Below, piece after piece: positions 52,756 to 61,999 of a DNA stretch of 64,000 nt (the stretch's first letter is position 1; the number at the start of each line of letters is the position of its first letter). The notes under the pieces are model-generated. The model searched no databases and was not told the origin of the DNA. It was given only the letters and a program-made list of their open reading frames with translations. This stretch comes from Burkholderia sp. (GTDB lineage: Bacteria; Pseudomonadota; Gammaproteobacteria; Burkholderiales; Burkholderiaceae). Made by a program: the position numbers and the translations under genes. The DNA lies in NCBI GenBank assembly GCA_031253835.1, contig JAIRVP010000035.1, forward strand, positions 62,001 to 126,000, in the 5' to 3' direction.

Positions 52756-53993
52756 ACATTTACGCAGTAGGCGGAGCGATCCGCGACGAATTGCTCGGCG
52801 TGCCCGTGCAGGACCGCGACTACGTGGTGGTCGGCGCGACGCCCGAGCAGATGGCCGCGCAGGGGTTCCGGCCGGTCGGCAAGGATTTCCCGGTGTTCCT
52901 GCATCCGCAGACGCAGGAGGAGTACGCGCTCGCGCGCACCGAGCGCAAGACGGCGGCCGGCTATCACGGCTTCCAGTTCCACTACGCGCCGGACGTGACG
53001 CTCGACGAGGATCTCGCGCGGCGCGACCTGACGGTCAACGCGATGGCGCGCGAGGTGAACCCGGAAGGCGCGCTGGTCGGGCCCGTGATCGATCCGTTCG
53101 ACGGGCAGGCCGACCTGCGCGCGCGCGTGTTCCGGCACGTGAGCGACGCGTTCGTCGAGGATCCGGTGCGGATCCTGCGGATTGCGCGCTTCGCCGCGCG
53201 GTTCGCGGATTTCACGGTGGCGGACGAAACGCTCGCGCTGATGCGGCGGATGGTCGACGCGGGCGAGGTCGACGCGCTGGTGCCCGAGCGCGTGTGGCAG
53301 GAAATCGCGCGCGGGCTGATGGAAGCGAAGCCGTCGCGGATGTTCGCGGTGCTGCGCGAATGCGGCGCGCTCGTGCGCATCCTCCCCGAGGTCGATGCGC
53401 TGTGGGGCGTGCCGCAGCGCGCCGACTACCACCCGGAAGTCGATACGGGCGTGCACGTGATGATGGTCGTCGACTATGCGGCGAAGCAGCGCTATTCGCT
53501 GCCGGTGCGCTTCGCGGCGCTCACGCACGATCTCGGCAAGGCGACGACGCCCGCCGACGTGCTGCCGCGCCACGTCGGCCACGAAGGCCGCAGCGTCGAT
53601 CTGCTCAAGCCGTTGTGCGAGCGGCTGCGCGTGCCGAACGAATGCCGCGATCTCGCGCTCGTGGTCGCGCGCGAGCACGGCAACCTGCATCGCGTGATGG
53701 AGATGGGCGCGGCCGCGCTGGTGCGGCTGTTCGAGCGCAGCGATGCGCTGCGCAAGCCGGCGCGTTTCGCCGAGATGCTGCAGGCGTGCGAATCGGATGC
53801 GCGCGGGCGGCTCGGGCTCGATGCGCAACCGTATCCGCAGGCCGAGCGGCTGCGCGTCGCGCTCGCGGCCGCGCGCAGCGTCGATGCCGGCGCGATCGCG
53901 CGCGGTATCGGCAACGACGCGGAGAAGATCAAGGATGCCGTGCATCGCGCACGGATCGAGGCCGTCGCGCAGGCGCTCGAGATCGGCGAATAA
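52752..53993 (+). CDS. cca: Multifunctional CCA tRNA nucleotidyltransferase
   Basis: A 413-residue class II CCA-adding enzyme, which builds and repairs the 3' CCA end of tRNA. The nucleotidyltransferase motif is YAVGGAIRDELLG with the DxD (QDRDYVVVG). The RRDLTVNAMA and EDPVRILRIARFAARF blocks follow. The HD domain (about 225-320), with VHVMMVVDYAAK and ALTHDLGK, adds phosphatase/phosphodiesterase activity as in the gammaproteobacterial type. ATG overlaps the GST stop (ATGA). Confidence 0.95.
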   Translation: MNIYAVGGAIRDELLGVPVQDRDYVVVGATPEQMAAQGFRPVGKDFPVFLHPQTQEEYALARTERKTAAGYHGFQFHYAPDVTLDEDLARRDLTVNAMAREVNPEGALVGPVIDPFDGQADLRARVFRHVSDAFVEDPVRILRIARFAARFADFTVADETLALMRRMVDAGEVDALVPERVWQEIARGLMEAKPSRMFAVLRECGALVRILPEVDALWGVPQRADYHPEVDTGVHVMMVVDYAAKQRYSLPVRFAALTHDLGKATTPADVLPRHVGHEGRSVDLLKPLCERLRVPNECRDLALVVAREHGNLHRVMEMGAAALVRLFERSDALRKPARFAEMLQACESDARGRLGLDAQPYPQAERLRVALAAARSVDAGAIARGIGNDAEKIKDAVHRARIEAVAQALEIGE

Positions 53994-54035
53994 GGGCGGC
54001 AATAGGGGGCACAGGGCGGCGCGCGCCCGCGGCCG

Positions 54036-54818
54036 CTACGACTGCTTTCTGCGCGCCGGGGTGGCGGCCGCCGGGCCTTTGCCGGCGGCAGCGCGCGGCT
54101 TCGCCGACGCCTTCGTGTCTGCGGCGCCGGCCCTGGCCGGCCGTGCGGCATCGGCGTCGCGATCGCCGCGTTTGGCGGCCGGCGCGGCGCGTCGGCTCAC
54201 GCGCGGCTCGCCCGGCGCCGGCTGCCTGATTTCCATCGTCGCGGACACCAGTTCGGCACACCTGTCGTCGAACAGCGGCAGCGTGCCGACCGCGATCAGC
54301 TCGGCCGGCCCGTCGCCGACGTTCGCGACGCGGTGCCGCTTGCGCGCATCGAAGTGCAGCGAATCGCCGGGCGCCAGCGGGTAGACCTTCTTGCCGACCG
54401 TGTAGCAGATGCGGCCGGCCAGCACGTACACGAACTCGTCGCCGCCGTGCGACACCCACTCCGAGCGGTAGCCTTCCATCATCCGCACCTTGAGCGCGTT
54501 GACCTGGCTGCCGTCGAAGGTGGTGGAGAGGCGCTCGTACCACTGCGACGTGGCGTCGAGCGCGTACGGCTTGCGGCTGCCTTCGTGCGAATCGGGCTGC
54601 GCCTGGCGCGGCTGGTCGATCAGCGCGCCGAGCGGCACGTCGAGCGCCTTGGCGACGTTGACGAGCGAAGACAGCGAGATGCCGGTGAGATGCCGCTCGA
54701 CCTGCGACAGGAACCCGACCGACAGCTTCGCTTCGGTCGCGACTTCCAGCAGCGTCTTCTTCGCTTCCCGGCGCAGGCGGCGAATGCGCAGGCCGATACG
54801 CATGATGTCTGAATCCAT
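54036..54818 (-). CDS. XRE-family regulator with cupin sensor domain
   Basis: A 260-residue transcription factor. The HTH (about residues 8-65) has LLEVATEAKLSVGFLSQVERHLTG, and the cupin_2 domain (about 100-175) has SHGGDEFVYVLAGRICYTVG and PGDSLHFDARKRHRV. This layout (PuuR/SutR type) usually senses a small metabolite. The C-terminal 55 residues form a low-complexity Ala/Arg/Lys tail, odd for the family. It is divergent from the M24 peptidase and probably controls it. The start at 54818 was chosen; 54803 is an alternative. Confidence 0.9.
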   Translation of the reverse strand: MDSDIMRIGLRIRRLRREAKKTLLEVATEAKLSVGFLSQVERHLTGISLSSLVNVAKALDVPLGALIDQPRQAQPDSHEGSRKPYALDATSQWYERLSTTFDGSQVNALKVRMMEGYRSEWVSHGGDEFVYVLAGRICYTVGKKVYPLAPGDSLHFDARKRHRVANVGDGPAELIAVGTLPLFDDRCAELVSATMEIRQPAPGEPRVSRRAAPAAKRGDRDADAARPARAGAADTKASAKPRAAAGKGPAAATPARRKQS

Positions 54819-55215
54819 GAATCTCTTTCGTGGCAACGAGTCGGGAGGCGAGCGGCGAGGCGGTGCAGTCGCCGGGACTTGCTTTCCGCGCATCGCACGA
54901 AGCACGGCCGTCGGGGCGGCGATGCCGGCGCATTGTACCGTGCAGTGTCGCCGGGTGAATTGACGTTGTGCCGGGATCCGCAGCCGTCACGCCGATTTTA
55001 GTCCTACGAAAATTTTAGCTTGACCTCAATTTCCGCGTGCTCTAGATTCTGTCGCGCATCAAACAAAGTTAAGTGAGACAAAAATTCCCCGAAGGCCTGC
55101 CGCCGGCACGGCGCCGCGGCCCGGCTGCGCGCCGGGCCGTGCGTGATCCGCGCCACGGCGGCGTGTCGCTTCAGGCATGCGCCATGCCGCGTCACGCCGC
55201 CGGCCGCCGACAACA
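54819..55215. other. Divergent promoter region between XRE-cupin and M24 genes
   Basis: No gene. An AT-rich segment at 54997-55050 holds a sigma-70-like promoter (55020-55048) and an AAAATTTT palindrome (55010-55017), with TTTTAG repeats flanking. This is the likely operator zone for the regulator. Confidence 0.5.
55020..55048 (+). promoter_or_regulatory. Promoter of the M24 peptidase gene
   Basis: TTGACC (55020-55025) and TAGATT (55043-55048) with a perfect 17-base spacer, about 165 bases before the start codon. The AT palindrome at 55010-55017 overlaps the -35 upstream edge. Confidence 0.6.
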
Positions 55216-57084
55216 ATGAATAACGGGCACACGATGATCGATCGACTGAAATACAGCTTCTCCGGCCTTCCCCAGTACGACGCGTCCGTCGCCGACACGC
55301 AGGCCGGCCTGTCGCGCCTGCTCGACGCCGCGCGGCTCGACGCGGTGGTGATCACGTCGCAGGATGAATACGTGACCGAATACCTGCCGCGCAGCAACAA
55401 CCCGCGCTACGCAGTGTCCGGCTTCGACGGCTCGGCCGGCTGCGGGATCTTCCTGAGCGCGGCGACCGCGCAGGCGCTCGGCGTGCCGCCGTTCGTGCTG
55501 TTCGTCGATGGCCGTTACCACCTGCAGGCCGAGCAGCAATGCGATCCGGCCCGCGTGCAGATCGAGAAGCTCGGGATGAACGTGACGATCTGGCAGGCGA
55601 TGGCCGACTGGCTGGTCGCGCATGCGAGCCGGCTCGCGCGGGTCGGCTACGACGCGCTGCGGATCAGCGTCGCGCAGCGCGACCGGCTGCTCGCGCAGAC
55701 GCAGGCCGCGTCGCTCGACTGGACGAGCCTCGCCGATCGCGAGATCGACCGCGCGATCGCGCTGCCGGGCTGGATCGTCGAGCGGCCGATCTTCGAGGTG
55801 CCGGAAGCGATGACCGGCCTGAGCGTCGCGCAGAACCTCGACACGCTGAACCGCCGGCTCGCCGCGCATACCGGTGCGGCCGACGGCAGGACCGCGTTCT
55901 TCTCGTGCGCATCGGACGATCTCGCGTATCTGCTGAACAGCCGCGGTTATCACATTCCGAATGCGTCGTCGCACCTCGGCTTCCTGTTCGCGGTCGGCGG
56001 GCAGGTCGCGCTGTTCCTGCCGGAAGGTTGCGACGGTTGCGAGGTCGCGCTCGCTTCGTATCCGGCGCTGCACGTGATCCGCCGCGATGTGGCTGCGCTC
56101 GAGCGTTTTCTCGCGCAGTTCACGGTCGAGCACGTGTGCTACGGCTTCGAATCGGTGAACTGCGCGCTCGTCGACGCGGTGAGCCGCGTGTGGCCGCACG
56201 CGCGGCATGCCGATTTCAACCCGGTCGAGGCGATGCGGGCGAGCAAGACGCCGGCGGTGCTCGACCGGTTCCGCGACGCGTTCGCGCGCAGCTCGGCCGC
56301 GATCGCCGAGACGATGCGCTGGGCGAAGACCGGCGAGCCGGGCGCACGGCACACCGAATACGACCTCGCGCGCACGATCAACGACGCGTACGGCGCGCGT
56401 TCGGCCGTCGCGCTGACGTTCCCGTCGATCGCCGCGAACGGTGCGAACAGCGCGTTCGCGCATTACACGGCGGCAAGCGCCGGCGTCGAGCTGGCGGAAG
56501 GCGAACTCGTGCTGCTCGACAGCGGCGCGTACTACGAAGCCGGTTTCGCGACGGACTGCACGCGTGTCGTGCTGCGCCGCACGCGCCCCGATACCGTTGC
56601 GCAGCCGTGGCAGCGCGAGATCTACACGGTCGCGCTGAAGGCCTGCATCAAGGGGCTCGTCACGCGCTTCCCGAGCACGGCGACGGGCGCCGACGTCGAC
56701 GCGCTCGTGCGGCAGGTGTGCCGCGACCACGGCCACGATTTCGGCCACGGCACCGGGCACGGCGTCGGGATTCACGTGCACGAAGGCGGCGTGCGGTTCG
56801 CGCCGGGCGCGAAGTACGGGCTGGTACCGAATGCGGTGATTTCGGTCGAGCCGGGCATCTACCTGGCAGGCAAGGGCGGCGTGCGGATCGAGAACATCGT
56901 GATCATCCGGGCCGACGAAGCGCAGCCGGACACGGTGACGTTCGAGAACATCGTGACGGTCGGCTACGACTGGGACCTGATCGATCTCGACCTGCTCGAC
57001 GACGACGAGCGCGCGTATCTGCGCGACTACGAGCGGCTTTGCGTGGAACGCGGCACGCAGGTCACTGCGTGTCCGCTGCTGTAA
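55216..57084 (+). CDS. M24 family Xaa-Pro aminopeptidase (aminopeptidase P)
   Basis: A 622-residue cytoplasmic metallopeptidase that removes an N-terminal residue before proline. The catalytic domain (about 300-545) has the five-ligand set: Asp in LLDSGAYYE, Asp in FATDCTRVV, His in GTGHGVGIHVHEGG, Glu in ISVEPGIYL and Glu in VRIENIVI. The N-terminal half holds the creatinase-like regions. It is larger than E. coli PepP (about 440) and matches the three-domain eukaryote-like type. ATG 55216 and 55234 both are possible starts. Paired with a divergent XRE-cupin regulator. Confidence 0.9.
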   Translation: MNNGHTMIDRLKYSFSGLPQYDASVADTQAGLSRLLDAARLDAVVITSQDEYVTEYLPRSNNPRYAVSGFDGSAGCGIFLSAATAQALGVPPFVLFVDGRYHLQAEQQCDPARVQIEKLGMNVTIWQAMADWLVAHASRLARVGYDALRISVAQRDRLLAQTQAASLDWTSLADREIDRAIALPGWIVERPIFEVPEAMTGLSVAQNLDTLNRRLAAHTGAADGRTAFFSCASDDLAYLLNSRGYHIPNASSHLGFLFAVGGQVALFLPEGCDGCEVALASYPALHVIRRDVAALERFLAQFTVEHVCYGFESVNCALVDAVSRVWPHARHADFNPVEAMRASKTPAVLDRFRDAFARSSAAIAETMRWAKTGEPGARHTEYDLARTINDAYGARSAVALTFPSIAANGANSAFAHYTAASAGVELAEGELVLLDSGAYYEAGFATDCTRVVLRRTRPDTVAQPWQREIYTVALKACIKGLVTRFPSTATGADVDALVRQVCRDHGHDFGHGTGHGVGIHVHEGGVRFAPGAKYGLVPNAVISVEPGIYLAGKGGVRIENIVIIRADEAQPDTVTFENIVTVGYDWDLIDLDLLDDDERAYLRDYERLCVERGTQVTACPLL

Positions 57085-57103
57085 GCGCCGCCGCCCGCCG
57101 CGA

Positions 57104-58459
57104 TCAGTTCAGCAGGCGCGCGCGCACGAACGGGGCGATCCGCTCGGCGAGCCACGCGTGCGTGCGCGTCGTCGGGTGCAGCGTGTCCCAGAACACGAAG
57201 CGCGCGGGATCGCGGCAGTCCGCGCGCGGCGTCTGCGCGCTCAGGTAGGTGAGCGACGACGGCTTCGGGATGTCGAGGCACGCGCGCGTCGCGTCGTCGA
57301 AGCCGTATTGGGCCGGGTGGCTCAGCAGGTCGTCGAACGGCGCGTACGCGTCGAATACCTCGAGCCGCAGCGTCGCGCCGTAGCGGGCGCGCAGCGCGGC
57401 GGCCACGTCGGCGAGGCGCGTGTTGTACTCCTTCACCTGCGCCGCGACGCTCGCGGTGTCGGTGCGGGTCGCGAACACCGGCGCGCGCGACACATCCGGC
57501 AGCGTGACGAGCATGATCCGCGTCGCGCCGCCCGCGGCGAGCCGCTCGAGGCTGTCGCGCACGGCATTCGCCGCCTGCTCGGGCGAGCGCCCGTAGTTCA
57601 CGAGATCGTTGCCGCCCGCGAACACCGCGAACAGCGTGTTGGCGGGCCGGTAGTCCGGTGCGCGATCCATGTATTCGCGCCACGAGTCGATCTGCTGCAC
57701 GAGCCCCGGCACGACGAGGTGCTGGTCGGTTGCCGCGCCGCCGATCGCCCAGTTGTAGAACGGCAGCCGCAGCGCGGTCGCGAGATATTCGGCCCACACC
57801 GGGCCGTTGCTGAAGCGCCCCGCATGCCAGCTCGTGCCGTTCGGCAGCTTCCACTGGCTCGCATTGAACATGTTCTGCGTGTCGGACAGGCTGTCGCCGA
57901 ACACGATCAGCTTGTTGACGCGCGCGTCCTGCTGCGCGGCATCGATGGTCCACACCGTGTAGTTGAACGACAGCGCGTTGTTGGCCGCGACCGCCTGCGT
58001 GAGGCCGGACCGGATGCCCTTCGCGGCCAGCGTCTTGCGGCACACGTCGGCGAGCGCGTCCTGCGTCGTCGTGCTGTAGAACATGTTCTTCCACTGCGTG
58101 ATGCCGTCGGCCCACCAGTAGCCGGGCACGCGATACCAGTCGCCGCCGGCGGGGTCGCGCGCCCATTCGTAGGTCGCGGCCGGCTTCAGCGGATCCGCGT
58201 CGATCCGGTACCAGCAGCGCAGGTACGTGTAGGTGTCGGACCCGCGGCGCGCGGCGCGCGGCGTCGCGCCAGGCGCGCTCGAGGCGGCCGGCGGCGCGAC
58301 GTCGGGGCCGGCCGGCGACAGCGACATGTCGCCCGTCGGCGTGGGCAGCGGCGCGGGGCCGGCGGCCTGGGCGGCGGGGAGCGTCAGCGCGGCGCCCAGC
58401 GCCGCGACAGCGGAAACGGCGACGATGCGGGATGACAACGCAATACGGAAATATGGCAT
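57104..58459 (-). CDS. Secreted SGNH/GDSL-family hydrolase
   Basis: A 451-residue probable lipase or phospholipase with signal peptide (to about residue 32, TLPAAQAA). Residues 33-75 are Pro/Ala-rich. A roughly 100-residue segment (76-180) is Trp/Tyr-rich, with WYRVPGYWWADG. The catalytic domain (183-451) has block I IVFGDSLSD (Ser190), block III GGND (282-285) and block V DTLHP (Asp425, His428). The family resembles thermolabile haemolysin/GCAT-type lipases. The substrate is unproven. Ends convergent with the M24 gene, 20 bases away. Confidence 0.87.
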   Translation of the reverse strand: MPYFRIALSSRIVAVSAVAALGAALTLPAAQAAGPAPLPTPTGDMSLSPAGPDVAPPAASSAPGATPRAARRGSDTYTYLRCWYRIDADPLKPAATYEWARDPAGGDWYRVPGYWWADGITQWKNMFYSTTTQDALADVCRKTLAAKGIRSGLTQAVAANNALSFNYTVWTIDAAQQDARVNKLIVFGDSLSDTQNMFNASQWKLPNGTSWHAGRFSNGPVWAEYLATALRLPFYNWAIGGAATDQHLVVPGLVQQIDSWREYMDRAPDYRPANTLFAVFAGGNDLVNYGRSPEQAANAVRDSLERLAAGGATRIMLVTLPDVSRAPVFATRTDTASVAAQVKEYNTRLADVAAALRARYGATLRLEVFDAYAPFDDLLSHPAQYGFDDATRACLDIPKPSSLTYLSAQTPRADCRDPARFVFWDTLHPTTRTHAWLAERIAPFVRARLLN

Positions 58460-58622
58460 GCGGCCCTCTTCTGATTGTTGTGACGGGACGGCGGCGCGGT
58501 TGCGCAGCCGTGTATCGGAAGGGACCGTGGGTGCCGGGCTCGGGCCCGGTCTGTCGAAACGTGAATGGCCGCGAACGGCGGCGAGCGGCGGTGAATACGG
58601 CAGCGGCGGTGCCGCCGGCCGG

Positions 58623-59063
58623 TCAGCGCGCCAGCGCCGACACGCGCCCGTCCGGGCCGTAGACGCCGGTCGGTGCGGGCGCCGAGCGCAGTACCGCGAG
58701 CGCGCGCTCGTTGTAGTCCATCCGGATGCGGATCAGCATCCCGTTGTTCGCATTGGCCTGGCGCGCGCGTTCGGCGGCCTGCTGCAGCAACTGCCAGCGG
58801 CCCGCGAGGCGTGCATCGCGCTCGGCGGCCTGGTCCATGCCCTTCTTGCCGGCCGGAAAGCCGAGTGCGGAAAGCTGCGTGTCGCGCGTGCGTTCGAGGT
58901 GCGCGAGCCGGTCGATCAGCGCGCTTTTCTTTTCGACGATGCCGGGCAGCATCTCGAGCGGCTCGGCCGTCGTCAGCGCCTTTTCCTCGTAGACGAGCAG
59001 GGACGCGAATGCCTCGACCGTCGCGTGTTCGTCGTTGACCGTGGCCAGCAGCTCTTCTCTCAT
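58623..59063 (-). CDS. flgN: Flagellar chaperone FlgN
   Basis: A 146-residue helical chaperone for the hook-filament junction proteins FlgK and FlgL. Its long amphipathic helices, as in VNDEHATVEAFASLLVYEEKAL, and its place directly after flgM support the call. Sequence conservation in the family is low. Helps escort FlgK/FlgL and is usually cotranscribed with flgM. Confidence 0.85.
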   Translation of the reverse strand: MREELLATVNDEHATVEAFASLLVYEEKALTTAEPLEMLPGIVEKKSALIDRLAHLERTRDTQLSALGFPAGKKGMDQAAERDARLAGRWQLLQQAAERARQANANNGMLIRIRMDYNERALAVLRSAPAPTGVYGPDGRVSALAR

Positions 59064-59137
59064 CGCGTCATGCTCGTCGCGCCGGTGCGCGCGGTGGCGC
59101 GCGCCGGCAAACCGGTGGAACCGGCCGCGAGGCCGGC

Positions 59138-59467
59138 TTAGTTACCCTGCGGGCGCTGCTGCTGCAGCAGCTCGCGGGCGGTGTTCAATACGCCGTCGGC
59201 AATCTTGTTCGCATCGATCGTCAACGTGCCGTTGTTCAGCGCGTCCTTGATCGACTGGACCAGGCCGGTGTCGATATCGGCGTCGCCCGACGCGGATACC
59301 GAACGCAACTGGCCGGACAGACCCGACAGGTTCACGGTCGTGTCGCCGCCGGTCGATCCGGCATCGGCCGCCTGCGCGGACGACTGGGCCGTGCCGGATT
59401 GCGCACGGGACGCGCCGTTGCCGGTCGGCGCCAGGGGGCTCGGGTTCGGAGTGGAATCGATCTTCAC
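59138..59467 (-). CDS. flgM: Anti-sigma-28 factor FlgM
   Basis: A 109-residue inhibitor of FliA; export of FlgM through the finished hook frees sigma-28. The start is GTG at 59467, with AGGA 8 bases upstream. The Ser/Gln/Ala-rich N-terminal half is disordered, as expected. The C-terminal DTGLVQSIKDALNNGTLTIDANKIADGVLN region (residues about 66-96) binds sigma-28. It lies behind a near-consensus sigma-28 promoter, which fits negative feedback. Confidence 0.93.
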   Translation of the reverse strand: MKIDSTPNPSPLAPTGNGASRAQSGTAQSSAQAADAGSTGGDTTVNLSGLSGQLRSVSASGDADIDTGLVQSIKDALNNGTLTIDANKIADGVLNTARELLQQQRPQGN

Positions 59468-59495
59468 GATGGGTTTCCTGTACGGTATGACCCAG

Positions 59496-59522
59496 ATAAC
59501 GGCCGGGTCGGCCCGAACTTTA
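59496..59522 (-). promoter_or_regulatory. Sigma-28 (FliA) promoter of flgM
   Basis: On the minus strand TAAAGTTC, an 11-base spacer and GCCGTTAT match the consensus TAAAGTTT-N11-GCCGATAA at 13 of 16 positions with exact spacing. It lies about 30 bases before the flgM GTG. Confidence 0.9.
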
Positions 59523-59585
59523 GCATCGCGAGCCCGAATGGCTCCGAATAAACAATTCTTTACACTCTTGCGGCGGAATCCGTCC

Positions 59586-60788
59586 CTATAGCGGAATTTC
59601 CACGGTGCCGGCGTCCTTGACGATGGCCGTGACGATCTGGCCCGCCGCCATCCGCACCCGCACCGACTGGCCCGGCGCCGCATTCGCGAGCACGCTGCCT
59701 TCGGCCGAAATCGTGAAGCCGGGCCCGGCCGCGACGACCCGCACCGTCTGGCCGGCCGATACCGACGCCGCGCTCTTCAGCATGTCCTGCCGCAGCGGCA
59801 GGCCGGCCGAGATGCGCGCGAGCGCGGTCGAGCCGATCGCCTGCGCCGGATCGGTGATCACCGCGAGCGGCATGACCGTCAGGTCGCCGTCGCGGGCGAC
59901 CAGGTCGGCCGCGGAGAGCGGCTCGCCGGGCGCGATCTGGCGCGCGGCGACGTAATAGGTGGCCTGCACGGCGACTTTCGCCTGCAGGTAGACGGTCCAC
60001 GGCCGCTCGCCCGCGCAGCGCACGCCGACCGTCGTGCGGCCCCACAGGCGCGCGCCGGTCGGCAGGAACGGCTCGAGCGTCGTGCACGCGGCGAGCCCGC
60101 GCGGAAACGCGGTCGTGACCGTTGCGGTCGTCTTGCCGGGCAGGCCGGCGATCTGCTGCTGCAGGAATGCGAGGGCCGCGCGGCGGATCGTCTCGGGATC
60201 CTGCTGGCCGGGCGGTGTGACGGGCGGGGCCGCGGCGGCGGCCGGTGCCGGGTTCGCGGAAACCGCCGCCGCGCGCGGCGCCGGCGCGGCCGATGCGGCG
60301 CGGGCCGCTGCGACGCGTGCGGCGGCGGCCGACGGTTGCGCCGGCCGGGCGGGATGCGACGCGGGCTCGGCCGTGCCGGCGACGACCGTCGCGATCGCGG
60401 TGGGGTCGGCGGCGCGCGGCGGCGCGCCGTAGCCGGCGTTCGTGCGGGCGGCGGCGTAGGCGGGCGCCGGCGGCGGAACGATCGTCACGACCATCGCGCC
60501 GGCCGGTTGCGCCGCGTAGCCGGCCGCGGCACCTGCACCCGAAGCCGCGCGGCCCGCTTCCGGCGCGATGCCCGCACCCGAAGCCATCCCCGCATTCCCG
60601 CCGAACTGCCCGCCGTTCGCCGCGTTGGCGTGCGCGGTCTCGGCCGTCTCGCCGCGTCCGGGAATCACGATCATCCCGTCTTCCGCGTGCACGGCCGGTG
60701 CGGCGATCCACAGCGCCGCGGCGAGCGCAAACGCACGCCGGACGTGCGTGAGCCGCCCGTTCCTTCCGCGAAGTGCGCTGCCAGTCAT
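59586..60788 (-). CDS. flgA: Flagellar basal body P-ring chaperone FlgA
   Basis: A 400-residue periplasmic chaperone that assists FlgI assembly into the P ring. A signal peptide covers about residues 1-35 (ALAAALWIAAPAVHA). Residues about 45-190 are a long Ala/Pro/Gly-rich spacer absent from enteric FlgA (about 220 residues). The C-terminal SAF-type domain (about 265-400) has YYVAARQIAPGEPLSAADLV, the family core. It is divergent from flgB. Confidence 0.92.
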   Translation of the reverse strand: MTGSALRGRNGRLTHVRRAFALAAALWIAAPAVHAEDGMIVIPGRGETAETAHANAANGGQFGGNAGMASGAGIAPEAGRAASGAGAAAGYAAQPAGAMVVTIVPPPAPAYAAARTNAGYGAPPRAADPTAIATVVAGTAEPASHPARPAQPSAAAARVAAARAASAAPAPRAAAVSANPAPAAAAAPPVTPPGQQDPETIRRAALAFLQQQIAGLPGKTTATVTTAFPRGLAACTTLEPFLPTGARLWGRTTVGVRCAGERPWTVYLQAKVAVQATYYVAARQIAPGEPLSAADLVARDGDLTVMPLAVITDPAQAIGSTALARISAGLPLRQDMLKSAASVSAGQTVRVVAAGPGFTISAEGSVLANAAPGQSVRVRMAAGQIVTAIVKDAGTVEIPL

Positions 60789-60992
60789 CGCCGTGTCCTC
60801 GATCCGTTGATCCGATTTGCATTCTAGGGAGCCGGGCGGCCGCGCAAACGATGAATAGAGGGGGCCTTTGCCGCGTTATTCGCCCGATTGCCGGTTGCGT
60901 CCGGCGCCTACCATCGCTGTCATGGAAAAAAGCCTCTCGGGTCGCCATCCGGCGCGAGGGGCGTGCAGCGCTTCATACGGAGAGACGCACAC

Positions 60993-61481
60993 ATGCTGGA
61001 CAAACTCGATGCGGAATTCGCGTTCGGCCGACAGGCGCTCGACGTGCGCGCCTACCGGCAGGAACTGCTGTCGTCGAACATCGCGAACGCCGACACGCCC
61101 GGCTACCAGGCCCGTGACGTCGATTTCGCGTCGACGCTCGCGCGCTCGCTGAAGCAGACGAGCGGCGGCCTGGCGCCGAGCAACGCCGCGCAGCTGCCGA
61201 TGGCGCAGCCGGCCGGCGTGACGAACGGCATGTCGATGGTGTCGACGGCGGCCGGGCACATGGCCGGCACCGCGAAGCTGATCCCGACCGGCGGCCCGTC
61301 GGACGACTACGGCCGCGCACAGTACCGGATGCCGCTGCAGCCGTCGCTCGACGGCAACACGGTCGATCTCGACGTCGAGCGCGTGCAGTTCGCGAACAAC
61401 GCGCTGCACTACGAAACCGGGATGACCGTGATGACCCAGCAGATCAAGGCGATGATCGCCGCGATCTCGACGAACTCGTAA
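60993..61481 (+). CDS. flgB: Flagellar basal-body rod protein FlgB
   Basis: A 162-residue proximal rod protein. The N-terminal [23 protein letters not shown] motif of axial proteins is at residues about 26-48. A Gly/Met/Ala-rich insert follows. The C-terminal [15 protein letters not shown] helix packs in the rod. GGAGAGA precedes the start at 60993. First of flgBCDE. Confidence 0.95.
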   Translation: MLDKLDAEFAFGRQALDVRAYRQELLSSNIANADTPGYQARDVDFASTLARSLKQTSGGLAPSNAAQLPMAQPAGVTNGMSMVSTAAGHMAGTAKLIPTGGPSDDYGRAQYRMPLQPSLDGNTVDLDVERVQFANNALHYETGMTVMTQQIKAMIAAISTNS

Positions 61482-61518
61482 GCGCAACCGAACCCGAGCA
61501 CAAGCACCAGGAGCCACC

Positions 61519-61944
61519 ATGCCTTCGTTGATGAACATCTTCGGCGTCGCCGGTTCGGCGCTGTCCGCGCAATCGCAGCGCCTGAACGTCACCGCGTCGA
61601 ACCTCGCGAACGCCGACAGCGCCACCGGCCCCGACGGCAAGCCGTACAAGGCCAAGCAGGTCGTGTTCGCGACCGACCCGATCGGCGGCGCGCGCACCGC
61701 GTCCGGCCAGGGCGTCGGCGGCGTGCGCGTGACGAAGGTGATGGACGACCCGTCGCCGATGAAGTCGACCTACGACCCGGCGAACCCGGCCGCCGACGCG
61801 AACGGCTACGTGCAGATGCCGAACGTCGATCCGGTGCAGGAGATGGTGAACATGATCTCGGCGTCGCGCTCGTACCAGGCCAACGTCGAGACGCTGAACA
61901 CCGCGAAGACGCTGATGCTCAAGACGCTGACGATCGGCTCGTAA
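61519..61944 (+). CDS. flgC: Flagellar basal-body rod protein FlgC
   Basis: A 141-residue proximal rod protein. N-terminal [20 protein letters not shown] and C-terminal [21 protein letters not shown] are axial-protein signatures. It lies 37 bases after flgB. Confidence 0.96.
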   Translation: MPSLMNIFGVAGSALSAQSQRLNVTASNLANADSATGPDGKPYKAKQVVFATDPIGGARTASGQGVGGVRVTKVMDDPSPMKSTYDPANPAADANGYVQMPNVDPVQEMVNMISASRSYQANVETLNTAKTLMLKTLTIGS

Positions 61945-61999
61945 GCCGCGCGCCCCCCGACCTCACAGACCCGACAGTTTCGACAGAAGGCCAACCAGG

